The position numbers and the translations under genes were made by a program. From Ramazzottius varieornatus (Eukaryota > Tardigrada > Eutardigrada > Parachela > Ramazzottiidae): a stretch of DNA of 64,000 nucleotides. Shown piece by piece: positions 22,944 through 34,399 of the stretch (its first letter is position 1; each line of letters opens with the position of its first letter). The notes under the pieces are model-generated. The model was not told the DNA's origin and did not search any database. It was given only the letters and a program-made list of their open reading frames with translations. The stretch lies in assembly GCA_001949185.1 (NCBI GenBank), contig BDGG01000001.1, positions 5,723,478-5,787,477 on the forward strand, in the 5' to 3' direction.

Positions 22944-23398
22944 TAATGATGGGTATTACATTTTACATTACATTACATTTTACATTACAATTACACTTTT
23001 ACACGACATTACAACCACGGGGAAGTTGTAACGTAAATGTAACATTTAATTACAACGTTTTACCTGCCAGAATCTGCGGTATTTCTGAGTATTTTTCCGC
23101 CCGAAATCTAAAATTCGATTGACTTACGCGGAAAAATTTCAGAAACTTCCTGAGTAAGGTCATTTTGCAACCGTATTTTTATCTTTGTCTGGAAGACAAT
23201 TACTAAGATCTATATTCTATGCAAACATAGACATAGCTGGTTCGTCGTTTTCGTCGCTCCTTGTCACTTTTAGGCGTTATAAACCGCTCGGTCTGTAAAA
23301 TGTAAACTAGTGTAAAATGTAACTACACTTCTATAATCATACTATTTTACATTACACTTTACATTACACGGACCATCTGAGTGTAATGCTCATCATTA
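22944..23398. mobile_element. hAT-type MITE with 8-bp target duplication
   Basis: 455 bp. Both termini are TAATGATGRGYATTACA in inverted orientation, flanked by identical TGGGGAAC (22936-22943 and 23399-23406). Subterminal regions are packed with TTACATTACA and TGTAAAATGTAA repeats. The 8-bp duplication is the hAT superfamily hallmark. Non-coding. Confidence 0.88.
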
Positions 23399-23406
23399 TG
23401 GGGAAC

Positions 23407-25338
23407 GGCAATGTTAAGCCTGACGTCACGGCACAAGCCGATGTGCAGGCCGTGTATGTACGCTCCACCCATTGAGCCGTCTCGTAGGCGAAGCCGGTTC
23501 CATCTAAATTAACCGAGCCGAACCCGAGCCGATTGTCACTTGACGGGCACTACATTTGAAGGATTAGTGAGTTAGATGTCCTGGCGTTGCTGCGGATTTT
23601 TTTCGGCAAAAGCGTCAAAAGTTACCATAGCTGCCGTCGTAGTGGCACAGTCGGTTCGAGCTGCGCCCCAACTCTATAAATACAGGTTGACTCAGATCAA
23701 GCCGACGGATTTTGAAATTTAATCAAATATGCTTTTGGCTCGTTACACTCAGTCGTCAGTTCGTTCGACAGATCATCATCAGAACTTGCGATATGTACGA
23801 GTTTTATGGTCGTGAGTTTGATCGCTTGATTGGTATGACCAACAGAAAACTACCCCTTTTACTGGTGAAAACTAGCCTTTATCACAGGAATTTGTTTACT
23901 GCTCGTGAAAAACTGTCGCGTTGGCTCGTACTAATTGCTTGCAGTCAAAAAATGTTTGAGGTAATTTATAAAAATGATTTGATTACGTTTGAAAAGCGTA
24001 CGTCCGAAAAAGCAATTGAAAATGATCGATAAAATATTTTCAAATTTCTGCTTACAAACACGTTCAATGACCATTGTTTCCAACACGACAAGAAACTTCA
24101 GCAGAAGATTTACTTTTCCTATACCAGAATCCGTCTCAACAAAACTGCATGAGCGGAATCTTCTCATAAATTTCGCGCAGTGGTACAGGAGCTCAAACGT
24201 GGCCATATTTCCACTTCGAAATACACTCTCGGTTTTCGAGTACTCAGGAGTTTTTGAAACTTGATTTCGACTCGATCGCGCGATCTCAATGAGATTTTCA
24301 GAAAATAATCATAAGAATCTGGGCCACTTGGGGACAAGATTTGAAGGCGAACAAAGTATCACAGAATATTTTGTAGCCTCTCGACGTCCGTCGGTTTGAT
24401 CTGAATCAACCTGTGTTGTTTCGTTTTGCTGTTTTCGGAAGGTGTCTGAATGACCTTCATATTATAGCTTTTGGGCTTTGTTTTTGCTGCTGACATTGTA
24501 GTGCAAACATCATTGTGCTTCGTGGAATGTTCGTAAAAGGGATATCACCAAGCGTTTTACGAACGCTCGCATGTTTTCAGCCATTCCATAAAACTGTGAA
24601 GAAGCAAAGTTCAAACGTACCGTCAGTCTGTTAAAGCATAGTCTGTTTAAGGTTCTGATACCCATTGTCCACATGAAAACAGAACAGATCATCTACAGTG
24701 GATTTCTCAAAGTACGGGAGGTAGCTGCTGAGAGCGGGTCAGATCCCTGTTTTCGCCAAGTGCGACTGTTTGGGTGACATGAAAAATCGCCAAGTGGGTT
24801 TGTGTTTCCGTACATTCTGTGTTTCTCTAAATGTCAAACTGAATGCGTTATCGGTTCAAGACAAGCAGAAGTTCGGAAAAAGCATTTGGAAGGGTTGAAA
24901 ATAGTTACGGAAAACACCGATAACTTTGCTGTAATAGTCTGTGATTCTGATTCTTTTTAGCAGTCGAATTTTAACACTTTCAGCACGATCGTTTTCATGT
25001 TTGCAGAATACTACCGTCCTCTTTGTGTATACAGGAGTTTTATTGGCTGGTACCGTGTTGCGGAGGCTGGTCCAACCAATAGGCAATTTTCGAATTTTCA
25101 AAATTCGGATAATTGGCAGGCCATGAACGCCAAATCTCAAAAGGGAGAACTGGTCGTCTTGATTTTCTTCTGACCGCAATGATGACTACAAAATTTATCC
25201 CAGGCTCGGCTTCGATAGATAAGACTGTCCCCAGTGCTCCAGTTGTTTTCTAGGCGAATAACGTGCACGTGTCTCGTGCGAAGAGACGAAACGCCAAATT
25301 TCACCGAAACCATCCGAAACCGTAGAAAAAATTTCCAG
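23407..25338. other. A/T-rich non-coding stretch
   Basis: About 1.9 kb without a recognisable exon. Open frames are low-complexity or overlap antisense. It could be an intron or intergenic. Confidence 0.35.
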
Positions 25339-25773
25339 CGTTCTGGGGGTTTGCCGTTTAATTGCAATAAAGACAAAGACCCGGAGTGCGAGGCCTTGGA
25401 TGAGTACCCTGGATTAAAGTTCTATTGCCAGTTACCCTTATGCAACAACATTGCCCCTTTCGATCTCCCCGCATACCGTTTTAAAAACTTCAACAGGACG
25501 GGTAACGAGACACTCGGGTGCATTTTAGGAACGACCCCGTGCTCCGAAGCCACCAGTTTGGCCACTCCCAATGGAAAGACTCCTAAAGAGAGCGCAAGTC
25601 CAAACCCTGAAGACGAGGCACGTCCAACCATTACCATTTCTTCGGTCACCACGACCTCGACAGCATCGGCCACTAGAGCATGCAAAACGCTCGCTGTTAC
25701 TTCAGAGACCGTCTTGATCACCATACCGACGTTAGCGGCGGTTCACAGGACCTACCTGGCGAGCGTCATCTGA
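25339..25773 (+). CDS. Ly6/Quiver-like C-terminal exon with Ser/Thr-rich stalk
   Basis: Opens after a TTTCCAG acceptor. Contains C-N-K-D-K-D-P-E-C, then F-Y-C-Q-L-P-L-C-N-N, the C-x4-C-N ending of three-finger domains. A stalk rich in Thr/Ser/Pro follows, then a hydrophobic C-terminus (I-T-I-P-T-L-A-A-V) suggesting membrane or GPI attachment. Upstream exons are unresolved; 21718-22025 is a candidate. One N-glycosylation motif (N-R-T) and another (N-E-T) are present. Confidence 0.5.
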   Translation, partial: RSGGLPFNCNKDKDPECEALDEYPGLKFYCQLPLCNNIAPFDLPAYRFKNFNRTGNETLGCILGTTPCSEATSLATPNGKTPKESASPNPEDEARPTITISSVTTTSTASATRACKTLAVTSETVLITIPTLAAVHRTYLASVI

Positions 25774-26757
25774 GCTATCCCCCACCGCACCACACTTCGA
25801 GATTTTCAAGGAAGTAATAGAGTAGCATTTAAGAACTGAAGGGAAAGATGATCTTGCATACATGTAGAAGAACCTGTTTATGATCGGGACGGTTGCGCCC
25901 TCCGTCCTGCACATACAACTAGCTAGCTTTTCTACCTTATAAGGCCAACTTCCTAGGCTGGATATTCGATTGGCCATCTCGAACGTCGCGTTTCGGCACG
26001 GTTGATGCCTTCGTTATTTTTAGCTGACGTAAAAGATCTCGTGACAGATAGTTCGATCGTTCCGAGTGATAGTCGCGCGAGTTAGCTACAATGACATACC
26101 GGAATTGTTTGCCGTGCTGCAGTAAAGTGTGAGGTCACACGGCTATATGTCGAACTCTTCCGGGTCTTTCCTTAGTAGCGAGGATGTTTACATAGTTGCC
26201 CAGCGGCTATAGGTACGCTGTGTTTCCGTGCCCATTAAGCTTGCGCCATCGTACAGCGCTGGCTTCATGCAACCGACGTACATACAATCGCTACTATTCA
26301 GTCAAAGGAATGCTGTACACCATAACTTACAGTATTGCTCTGATCACGGCCTGCGATGGTTGGATCCATCAAACCTCAAGCATAAGCTTGCCCGACTCAA
26401 AACCACGATGTCGAACCACAATTAAGTGCCGCTACTGTATGTGCACCGCATTGAATGAAAATCCCTTAAACGGTGACCGGTTGGCAAGAATTTACTTTTG
26501 CATAACAGCGTGCACATGGGCATGAATATTGAAATACATCAGCCCAACTTAAGCACAGTTTCATCAGCGCCGAAAACAGTGTCTCCACTCGACATTCTCT
26601 CATGGCCGACATGGAATTCTTCCAGGAGGTCACTGCGTTGTTAAGTCTGACCCGACTTGAGCGAAAAATCGACTTTTATAAACCAAGTACGATTCTTAGG
26701 GTTCTCATCTCGCTTTCTATCATTCTTTATACATGTGAGGCTGAAGGCCTTCAATAG

Positions 26758-27559
26758 AACTTTTCGGGAGGTTTTGGATGTGCTATCTGCAATTCTGCTA
26801 CTCGTGAAGCAGATGGGTGTTTCCAGCCTAATGGACCGTTTCTGGACAACAACTTGAGGGTGTGCCCCACGCGTCTTTGCTATGTACGATTTCATGGCGC
26901 AGGTAAATTTCTGAACTTCCATTCGTTGTCGCATCCGTCGGTTATGTAACGTCGAATAAATTGCGGGTGTTTATATCGTTGCAGATGGGTCTGTTCGTCG
27001 AGGATGTGCTGAAGTGATCGCAAGTGAAGAGAAAGGGCAGTGCCAAACTCTGGATCCCTCGTTGAAGAAGCTGCTGATATCAATCGCGACCACAGGCGAT
27101 CATTGCTGGACATGCGGAGATATCGGCTGCAATACCGTATCACTCCATCTAACGATAATCCCCGTCCTCATCATAACGCCACAAGTGTTAAAAGAAATTC
27201 GTGTCTATAAACTGGCTTTAGACCAACCATCGAATGTTCCGATTTGCATCAGGTTTGTTATGCAGGACAAATCCCCATCGTGGACGACGTACGTGTTCGG
27301 TATCGTAGGTTTTGTGGCGCTGTCGATCTTCACAGTGATTTCCATTCGCTATGGTCGACTATGCTACCGACGCAGAATGAGATCGGTCAACTTTTACGGA
27401 CCTGACATGTACGTGATTAAAAACAAAAGTCGCGTACTGAATGTCCCCCGTCGCAAGCGTAACCGAAAGCAAAGCGAGCGTATTCCTACAGCGGTGTCAA
27501 CTGTACCAAGGAACGATGATCCAGTTCTGTTGTCTTACGTGACTTTCGATGCGATGTAA
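26758..27559 (+). CDS. Quiver/Ly6-like protein with transmembrane anchor
   Basis: Exons 26758-26902, 26985-27136, 27266-27559 join in phase. The extracellular part has C-A-I-C-N-S, C-F-Q-P-N, C-P-T-R-L-C-Y, R-G-C-A-E and a C-W-T-C-G-D-I-G-C-N ending, consistent with a Quiver-type three-finger fold. Instead of a GPI signal there is a transmembrane helix (Y-V-F-G-I-V-G-F-V-A-L-S-I-F-T-V) and a basic tail of about 65 residues with R-R-K-R-N-R-K. Directly upstream, in the same frame, lies a signal-peptide-like run (V-L-I-S-L-S-I-I-L-Y) that ends in TAG at 26755-26757. So the gene is either stopped or uses another first exon. Confidence 0.55.
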
Positions 27560-28859
27560 TGCTCAGCCATTATCCTTCTGGGGTCATTCAGTAGCTACGA
27601 CTGCATGATTGAAGCTCGAATTATGTATGTAGCTGGCGCATTCAGAGCGTCACTGCGGTAACCGCGTGTGTTTCGTACTTGATTTACAGTAGTCATTGTG
27701 TTGTATTCAATTGTAGGCTAATTTTACAGTTTCCATTGTCACTGCCCAAGGGTCTTCACACAGTAGACGTCCAAAATATACGGCGATTTAAACAAACAAG
27801 CCGTTCGAATCAATGGAAACTTTCAGCTGGTGCACCATGATGAGGCACACGTGCGGGTTCTTCAGCCATGATCAGCCGTATACGTAATGCACGGTGCTTG
27901 TGATGCTTTTGCGGTGTTGTCCACAAGCACGGGTCGTGAACGGACACTACCACATGACTTCATCACGTCGATCTCGGGAGGTAAGTTGAGCAGGTTAGTT
28001 ACGTCCTGCTTGACATGCGAGGGGTCCTAGCCACAAAGCCGGTCATAGTCCTTGTCGTGTGTTTGAGTAAAAGGATCGTCAGATGGATTTCCGGTGGCCA
28101 ATAATTCATTGAACTCCCGCATAAGTTTTTTCACAGTTTGTATGCACGATGGCAAAAAACGTAATTTTGTACAACATTCTCTACCGTACCTTTGGGCACG
28201 GTTCGAGCTCGCCATTTAACTCCACCGTAAAGCATCTCGAACTTACCGCCGGTATCAACGCGACCGGAGGTGTCATTCCGTCTTCCCCACTCCTTTTCCT
28301 CCTTCGTCTGTACAAGTTTCCGTTCGCCTGGAAGTTTTCCTCGGCTGGTAGGTAGTACTGTTGCTCCTAGTTAACGTTGCTCGACGTATCAACTGAACTC
28401 TATTTATATAGTCGTGTCGATCTTGTCGGTATCAGAATCGTAGGGGAGGACCTCCACAAGGCCCTGATCCCGAAGGCGAGTGGTGATAATCGACAGCAAA
28501 ACCAAGTGAATGGCAAACAGGTAACAGCAAGCAAACGTACGTACCATTCCTGGGCATCATCAGGAATCGCGATTGCTGACTGCTAACCTGTATCACCGCA
28601 AAGAACGTAGCGTTTTGATTACAGTATGCGTATAGCGAAAACAGATAGAACTCGAAGCACCGCCGAAAAAGCAGATCAAGGCTTTCTATCTGGCATTTTG
28701 ATATGGATATCAAGTCAATAATGTCTGATTGAAATCGTGGTGACCTTTTACAATAGACTCTAGTTGGTTGAATTATGACTGTGTATAAATCAGGAGTGTT
28801 TATATATACAGAGACTACAGACCGCGACGTGGACTCACGTGTACCGGTATGTGAACAAA
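27560..28859. other. No gene recognised
   Basis: About 1.3 kb; a long minus-strand open frame at 28432-28989 has no domain or splice support. Confidence 0.35.
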
Positions 28860-29660
28860 TTTTCCACTGTTTCACCCAATGATCGGTTAGCATGCCTACG
28901 CTGCTGCCACCTGTGGACGGACACGCAGTCAAAGACGAAATGTGTGGGGAAGGGTGTGCTTCTGTCTGGATTCCCGCAGAAGTTGCCACCGACGGCCGAA
29001 TCCATAAGGTTCACCTCCCTACTGGCAATAGCCCTCTTATCCGTCACCAAATATACGGACAACCTTCCCATCGAATGGCCAAGACTTCCTGAATGGGTTT
29101 CCACAGCACTTTGAAGGTATGGAAACCGGTAGAAAAATCAGCTCCAGAAATTGTAACCAGAGGATCAAGCTGGTTCCATGGCCATGCCGGGCAGTGATGT
29201 ACGGTAGTCGTAAAGTTCCTCGGGTTTTGACCACAAGCTTCCACCACATCGATTTCCGGCGGCCAGGTGGCACAAGGCTTTCAGGCTTGGCAGGCAACCG
29301 CTACCACCCATAACAGCGGACCAAATTCCGCGTCTTAGCAAACTCCCGAACTTCAAGTTCAGTCCTTCCCACACATGCAGTATCAGTGCGGTAAGGTGGC
29401 ACTTCAAAATTTGGCGGGGTGGTCCAAAGTGAAAAAGCTACCACCATCTGGATCACAGGACTGTATTGTGGCACATGGATCCGAGATTGGAGAAACTCAG
29501 TTGAAAGTGTAAGTAGATAGTCTGGAAAGTAACCGATCGACAGTTTTCGCTCTACCGACCTCTCGGAAGTTGCGCATTCCATTCCACTTCCCCGTACAGT
29601 AGCTTGAGTTTGCAACGGGTGTCGATCGACTCGACCGGAAGTGTATTTTTGACCAGCCCA
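28860..29660 (-). pseudogene. GH16 beta-glucanase-like relic, intronless and frameshifted
   Basis: Conserved GH16 blocks appear in the right order on the minus strand but in shifting frames. K-Y-T-S-G-R-V-D is near 29640 and E-L-E-V-R-E-F-A-K-T-R near 29350. G-I-W-S-A-V-M-G-G-S-G-C is near 29310. The catalytic motif P-E-I-D-V-V-E-A-C-G-Q is at 29239-29260. I-S-G-A-D-F-S-T-G-F-H-T-F-K-V-L-W follows. The end block is S-A-V-G-G-N-F-C-G-N-P-D with S-T-P-F-P-T-H-F-V-F-D near 28990-28920. Both catalytic Glu and the Asp between them are intact. At least three frame changes plus stops interrupt it, with no intron-like spacers. The family hydrolyses beta-1,3(4)-glucans. Confidence 0.75.
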
Positions 29661-29689
29661 ACTTTTTCTTTGGCTGCGTATGTACAATA

Positions 29690-32544
29690 TCTTCTACCCG
29701 ACACGTAGGTCTCTCGCGGTAGATAGTACTAAAGTTGCTGGTTTACTCCGGCCGTTGCTGGAGGTCGAGACCAAATTTCAATTCCTCTGGTCGATGGAGT
29801 TACTGTTAGAGTCATCGTGGGAGACTTCGACGTAATGAAGACACAGCGTTTCCGAAATCATATATAACCAAGAAGAATAACAACATGGCCAACGGGCGAG
29901 GTTTGTACAGATTCGCCATATCGGGCAAAACAACATTTGGAGCTTTCTACAACGATACGATGTCGATCTTTAGCAAGTGAAACTCGTAATATTCGCGATC
30001 GGTGGTCCGAACTCACTGATGCTAAACTCGCTCATGTGGTGGTCGCGAAATGTTTGCTGTATGAATTTTTTAGCGTGTAGCAAACAAGTTGTGGTACCGA
30101 TAAGGGCCGTTAAGTGAAAACTAAGATGTTCAGAACGATGGCGAAGACAGTTTTTGTTTACGAAGCGCCTTGTCAAAGAAAGTTCAACCCTGCAGGCTTC
30201 CTAGGAGTGGGTCCACATACACGTAACTTGCCTTGTCCTGGCGTTTATGTTCTTCTTCCGTGGCTCTTCTGACCTTCGACTTTTTACGATGTGCTCTCGA
30301 AATCCACAGTGGATTCATTTTCGGACACCGACGCGGATTACTCGTTTGTCTACAGAATCAACTGTGTGTCTGGAATAAAAGAAATTGAGGAATCTCGCCC
30401 AGTTGACACAGGTTAAAACTACTTTCAGCAATGCTAGCCACACCATCTGATCCATCGGCGTACCTGACTCATTTCTACTGTACTCCGTGGAACAGGAATG
30501 TGGGAATACGATGGTGAAACTTCACGTAAGATCGGTGTGGTTTTTAGGTGAAAAGAAAGTGGTGATGCTCATCCTTTTCTCGGGTGACATGGTTCGAGGA
30601 GTCGCCTAAGCAGGATGGTTTGAACCCTGGTGGTCCAGAACTGGTTGAACAAGCAAGAGCATCCAACAACCGGTTTCTGGCCTCAGGGATCAAACTGCCC
30701 ATGAAACGACAAGCTCCGTAGGCTATAAGCAGCGGAAGAATCGATCAATCAGGAAGCAACAGGTGGTGTAAATAAGATAGCCTGCACGGCCGTCGAGGTT
30801 CATCTCCATGCAGATATCGTGGTGGGGTAGGAAGAGAGCAGCATTCGTGCAGGTCCCACTGTCCAATTCTGGACCTACACTGAATGACTACCTCATCCAA
30901 CCCAAAAGCACCCATCTTGGGGACTAGGACACAAATAACCGGTTCCGGAGCTCGTGCAAAGGAACCGTCGATATTGATCAAAGACATTCACCATCATAAA
31001 TTCATGTGACGGACAGAATCTGAATCCAGCCAGATGAGAGACTGCGGCGCACAAAGCTTCCGTGATCTAAAATGATAAAGAGTGTATCGGCTGCGGATTG
31101 AAGAAGGGTTGTGTGCTGCCGGAGAAAAGCCATCATGAAACGATGTCATACAATCAGGCAGGAAGGATTCCACGAGTGATCAGCGACCAAAACGAACAGA
31201 CAATGACCAAATTTCTGGACAGACTTTTTTCGAATATAAATGTACCTCGAGCCATGAATATATGGCGTTCGCGCCGTGAAAGCGCGACTTGCACATCAGT
31301 ATTCGTTTGGTCTCTACTCCTCTCCGTGTTTATCGTAATGACCGGATGTGTACGTGCTGTTTGAGCAGAATTATTTGGAGCGACAAAAGATAAGGAAGAA
31401 AGAAACGTACTAGCTCATACCAGAGGAAGGCTTCCAGCTGCTTTTTCGATTGACAAAAGTTGGAACGTCCTAAAATAGTCTACGCTCTACAGTCCACGCT
31501 GTGTACGCTGGCCACCACGTCCACCAATGCCAGCTCCGCAATATGGACAGCGGCAAGCATACGACCACACCCTGCACAGGCTGGAATGCACAACAATCTC
31601 TGCCCTCTCGGGCTGGGCGGAAAGAAGAGTTGCTGTCCGACTCGATAACATCAGCAATTCGTCACCGTCTTCTGGAAGAAAAACAGGCAAAACTTCCGCG
31701 TCCCTTTTCACACAGTACTGGATGAGTTGTCGCAGCTCTGAATGTACCGCATCGAAAAAAATGTCAGGTTGTTTCTCTGAGCTCGTTAACACTATTAGAT
31801 CGGTTGTAAAGGCCGCAAAGTAACAGGAAGGATACTAGTATTTCTACTCGCCTTCTGTCTTCGTGTACGAAAAGCTCAAAGAGGCAACAAAAGCGGGACA
31901 TCAAAACACCTTGCCGGCATTTGTCGGCCATCGAGTAGTTTCTGTCGTTGGTGTGTTTGGCAGTACGATCCAGCATTTTGCGTCCGTTAACAATGTCGGT
32001 GCAGTTCAACGGGAAGATGTTTGTTAACGAGTCTGGTCGAAGCGACTTGTCATTTTTTGATGGGCCAAATGGAGCACGTGTTATTCCATAATTTTCATCG
32101 CCAGCCATTCTTTGGAATGCCACAAATGCATGGTGTGTCACATTCAGTACCACAATCGCGATATCGGGTTGTACAGGACTGTATGAATTATGGGTGCATT
32201 CTTCAGTCAGCCGTGTTATGCAGCAGCATTTAGCGTTACGCCTAACCGCCTTCTCTCCACTAACTTAGACCTAGTATGGACGCCAACCTCGACATCCTCC
32301 GCTTCATGAATTCTGTTTCATCACGGCAGCCTACACCCCATTGAAAACCAATTTCTGTTCTTCGGATAACAGCGTCAAATCGACCAACAGCAAACTGATA
32401 AAAAATGGCCGATCGAGTTTCTCAGCAACACATTTTCGTCAGATTCTTACACTGAACCAATAAAACTAGAAGTAAGCTATTAGCAGACACATTCGGTAAC
32501 TCTAACAACGCTTAAAACCACACGGTAACCACACGGTGACAGCT
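29690..32544. other. No gene recognised
   Basis: About 2.9 kb with only unsupported open frames. Minus-strand frames at 30745-30987, 31487-31792 and 31764-32153 have no motif I recognise. A plus-strand frame at 31098-31364 ends in one hydrophobic segment. Confidence 0.35.
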
Positions 32545-33699
32545 TCACCATTCGTAGTTCTTTCGGACGTGCTCGTATTCAGGAATTTCCAGTTCGTCCA
32601 GTTGCTCTTCGTTGCTAGCTGAATCCGGCGAGTCTTCCGCGTTCTCGTCCACCAGTCATCCTCTTCTCCAACTTTCGCCTCAACTGCTTCTTCTCCCGCC
32701 ATTGCTAAGACCACAGAGAGAAAGAGTGTATTAATATTATTTCTTCGGGAAAGCGTATTCAAATTGATAATTATGTACCTGGGTCCTCAGCTGTCGAAGT
32801 GAAGGCTTCGTTCAGGCGGCAGTACTGTCGCGGTCCACCTTGAAACTGCCATCGAGCTCGCTAGTTGTTGCCTTCAAGCTGTCCTTGCATGAAGGCCTTT
32901 CGACTCTTGTGGAGCTCGCGAGAACGAGCACTGCGCACGTTGATGGCTCGGCTTTTCCCGAACAAATCGGTCAGCTCTTCCTCTCGGGTCGTAGTGTCCG
33001 GAGCCATCAGCTGCTCCACAGTCACCATACGTTCCACGTAGTAACAGATCTGAAGAGGCCATAAACACTGAACCACCTAACACAAACTTCCGCCATGGAA
33101 AACCCAAATTTCGACCACATCTGCTATGGCTAAATAGGAACCATGGAGGCCTCAACACCCCTCACACATGAGGTCCCCCTCATTTCTACTTGGTTGACTC
33201 ATATCAATGTTTCATCCTTGATTTGATTGAACAAGGCAAGTTCAGATCGACTACAAGACTACCATGCCTTACCTGATCGCAGTCCGTGATGGCCAGCATC
33301 CATCCGGGCGCGAACTTGTACACTAAGCTGTTGTTCTGAAAAACTTTCCCGACCTCCTCTAGTTCCTTCTCAAGCCTCAGACGTAGTTCCCCAGTGATGA
33401 CTGCTGTGCGGAATTTCCCAGTGATGATGAAGTACGAAACCTCTTCGTCCTTCTTCGTCACGAGCTTCTCCACGTTGGCCGAAGCTTCTCCTTCGATGTC
33501 TTCCCCTTTAGGCAGACAGAGGAATCATCTCGACGGGGTGGTCGGAGGACGAAGAAATTTGGATCTTGGACAGATCCGGAAGAACAGCCTCGTTTGTGTC
33601 CGACGAGTTGCTTTCAACCAGCTGCTCCACATCCATCTGCTTCTCGCCTCCCTCTTCCATCTCCATTTCATCTTGGTCAGAATCTTCCGACGCCGACAT
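32545..33699 (-). CDS. Unidentified acidic protein with frame problems
   Basis: Start M-S-A-S-E-D-S-D-Q-D at 33699 gives an acidic N-terminus. Next is a block to 33273 with Y-F-I-I-T-G-K-F-R-T-A-V and F-A-P-G-W-M-L-A-I-T-D-C-D. Exon 33049 onward has C-Y-Y-V-E-R-M-V-T-V-E-Q-L-M-A-P-D, then a K/R-rich stretch, a TAG, and in the same frame more coding-like sequence to a donor at 32778. The last block ends E-Y-E-H-V-R-K-N-Y-E-W before TGA at 32545. Three junctions (about 33500, 32850, 32640) need a frameshift, a stop or a very short intron. I do not recognise the family. Confidence 0.45.
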
Positions 33700-33789
33700 T
33701 CTCACTCCGTACTGTAATCGAAGCTTGAACGAGAGGTCTTGATCCACTTCCACCGGCAGAATCAAAGAACAATACTGTAAATTGCAAAA

Positions 33790-34356
33790 TTGGAAACGAC
33801 AACAAACCGTAATGCGGCTCTAGACCCTATGATCGCTCGGACGCGCGATAAGTGCATGAACTTCCCGGCACGCTGCGGAGTTCTGAGCGTCACGCTGCGG
33901 AGTTCTGTCTTCCAAATCAGTAACAACGGCGCTTCGTCAACGTGGTACGTTTTGTATTTTCTGTCATATCTCATCAACCTAGGAAATCCCGCTCCTTTTA
34001 TCCTTCTTGTAGGTACCTAGAGCTTCATAAAATGAGATCCAGCTTCGAGCACATCGACGACGAGGGTAGAGAATGCATCGTCCAGCTGCGTCCGTGCTTC
34101 GGAGGAGCCAACTGTCCGCGCTACGGCGTCACTGGTCGCATCGACGCCATCATGTGCTACTTCCAGACTCTACCTCGCACCCGCATTCAAGTTAGACCTC
34201 TACCCACCAGTACGCTTGGGGGCATCTTTCAGTGTGACAGTCGGGAAGTCCGGAAGTCGCTGTGGATGAACAGCGGCAGCCTGACGTTGGTGGCCAGTAT
34301 CTTCATGTTCGACCGAGCGGACGATCACGTTCACTACCAAGGCGACATGATTACCA
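33790..34356 (+). CDS. Unidentified protein, 5' exons
   Basis: Divergent from the gene at 32545-33699 (starts 90 bp apart, likely shared promoter). Exon 33790-33944 ends in phase 2 at GTACGT and joins 34013-34356 across a 68-bp intron, which ends at a GTAAGT donor. The protein has C-M-N-F-P-A-R-C-G-V-L, L-R-P-C-F-G-G-A-N-C and N-S-G-S-L-T-L-V-A-S-I-F-M-F-D, with hydrophobic/polar alternation suggesting a beta-rich fold. Downstream exons were not found. Confidence 0.45.
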
Positions 34357-34399
34357 GTAAGTCAGCAGGGAAAACAGAAACCACAGCTGTGTGTAAGTA

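Noticed and set aside
22321-23031. Long plus-strand open frame of 236 codons
   Set aside because: It runs antisense to the better minus-strand frame and its last 100 bases are the TTACATTACA arrays of the MITE at 22944.
28432-28989. Minus-strand open frame of 185 codons
   Set aside because: No domain, biased composition, and it overlaps the GH16 end block in a different frame.
30590-30640. tRNA-like T-loop GGTTTGAACCC
   Set aside because: No A-box or acceptor stem pairing around it.
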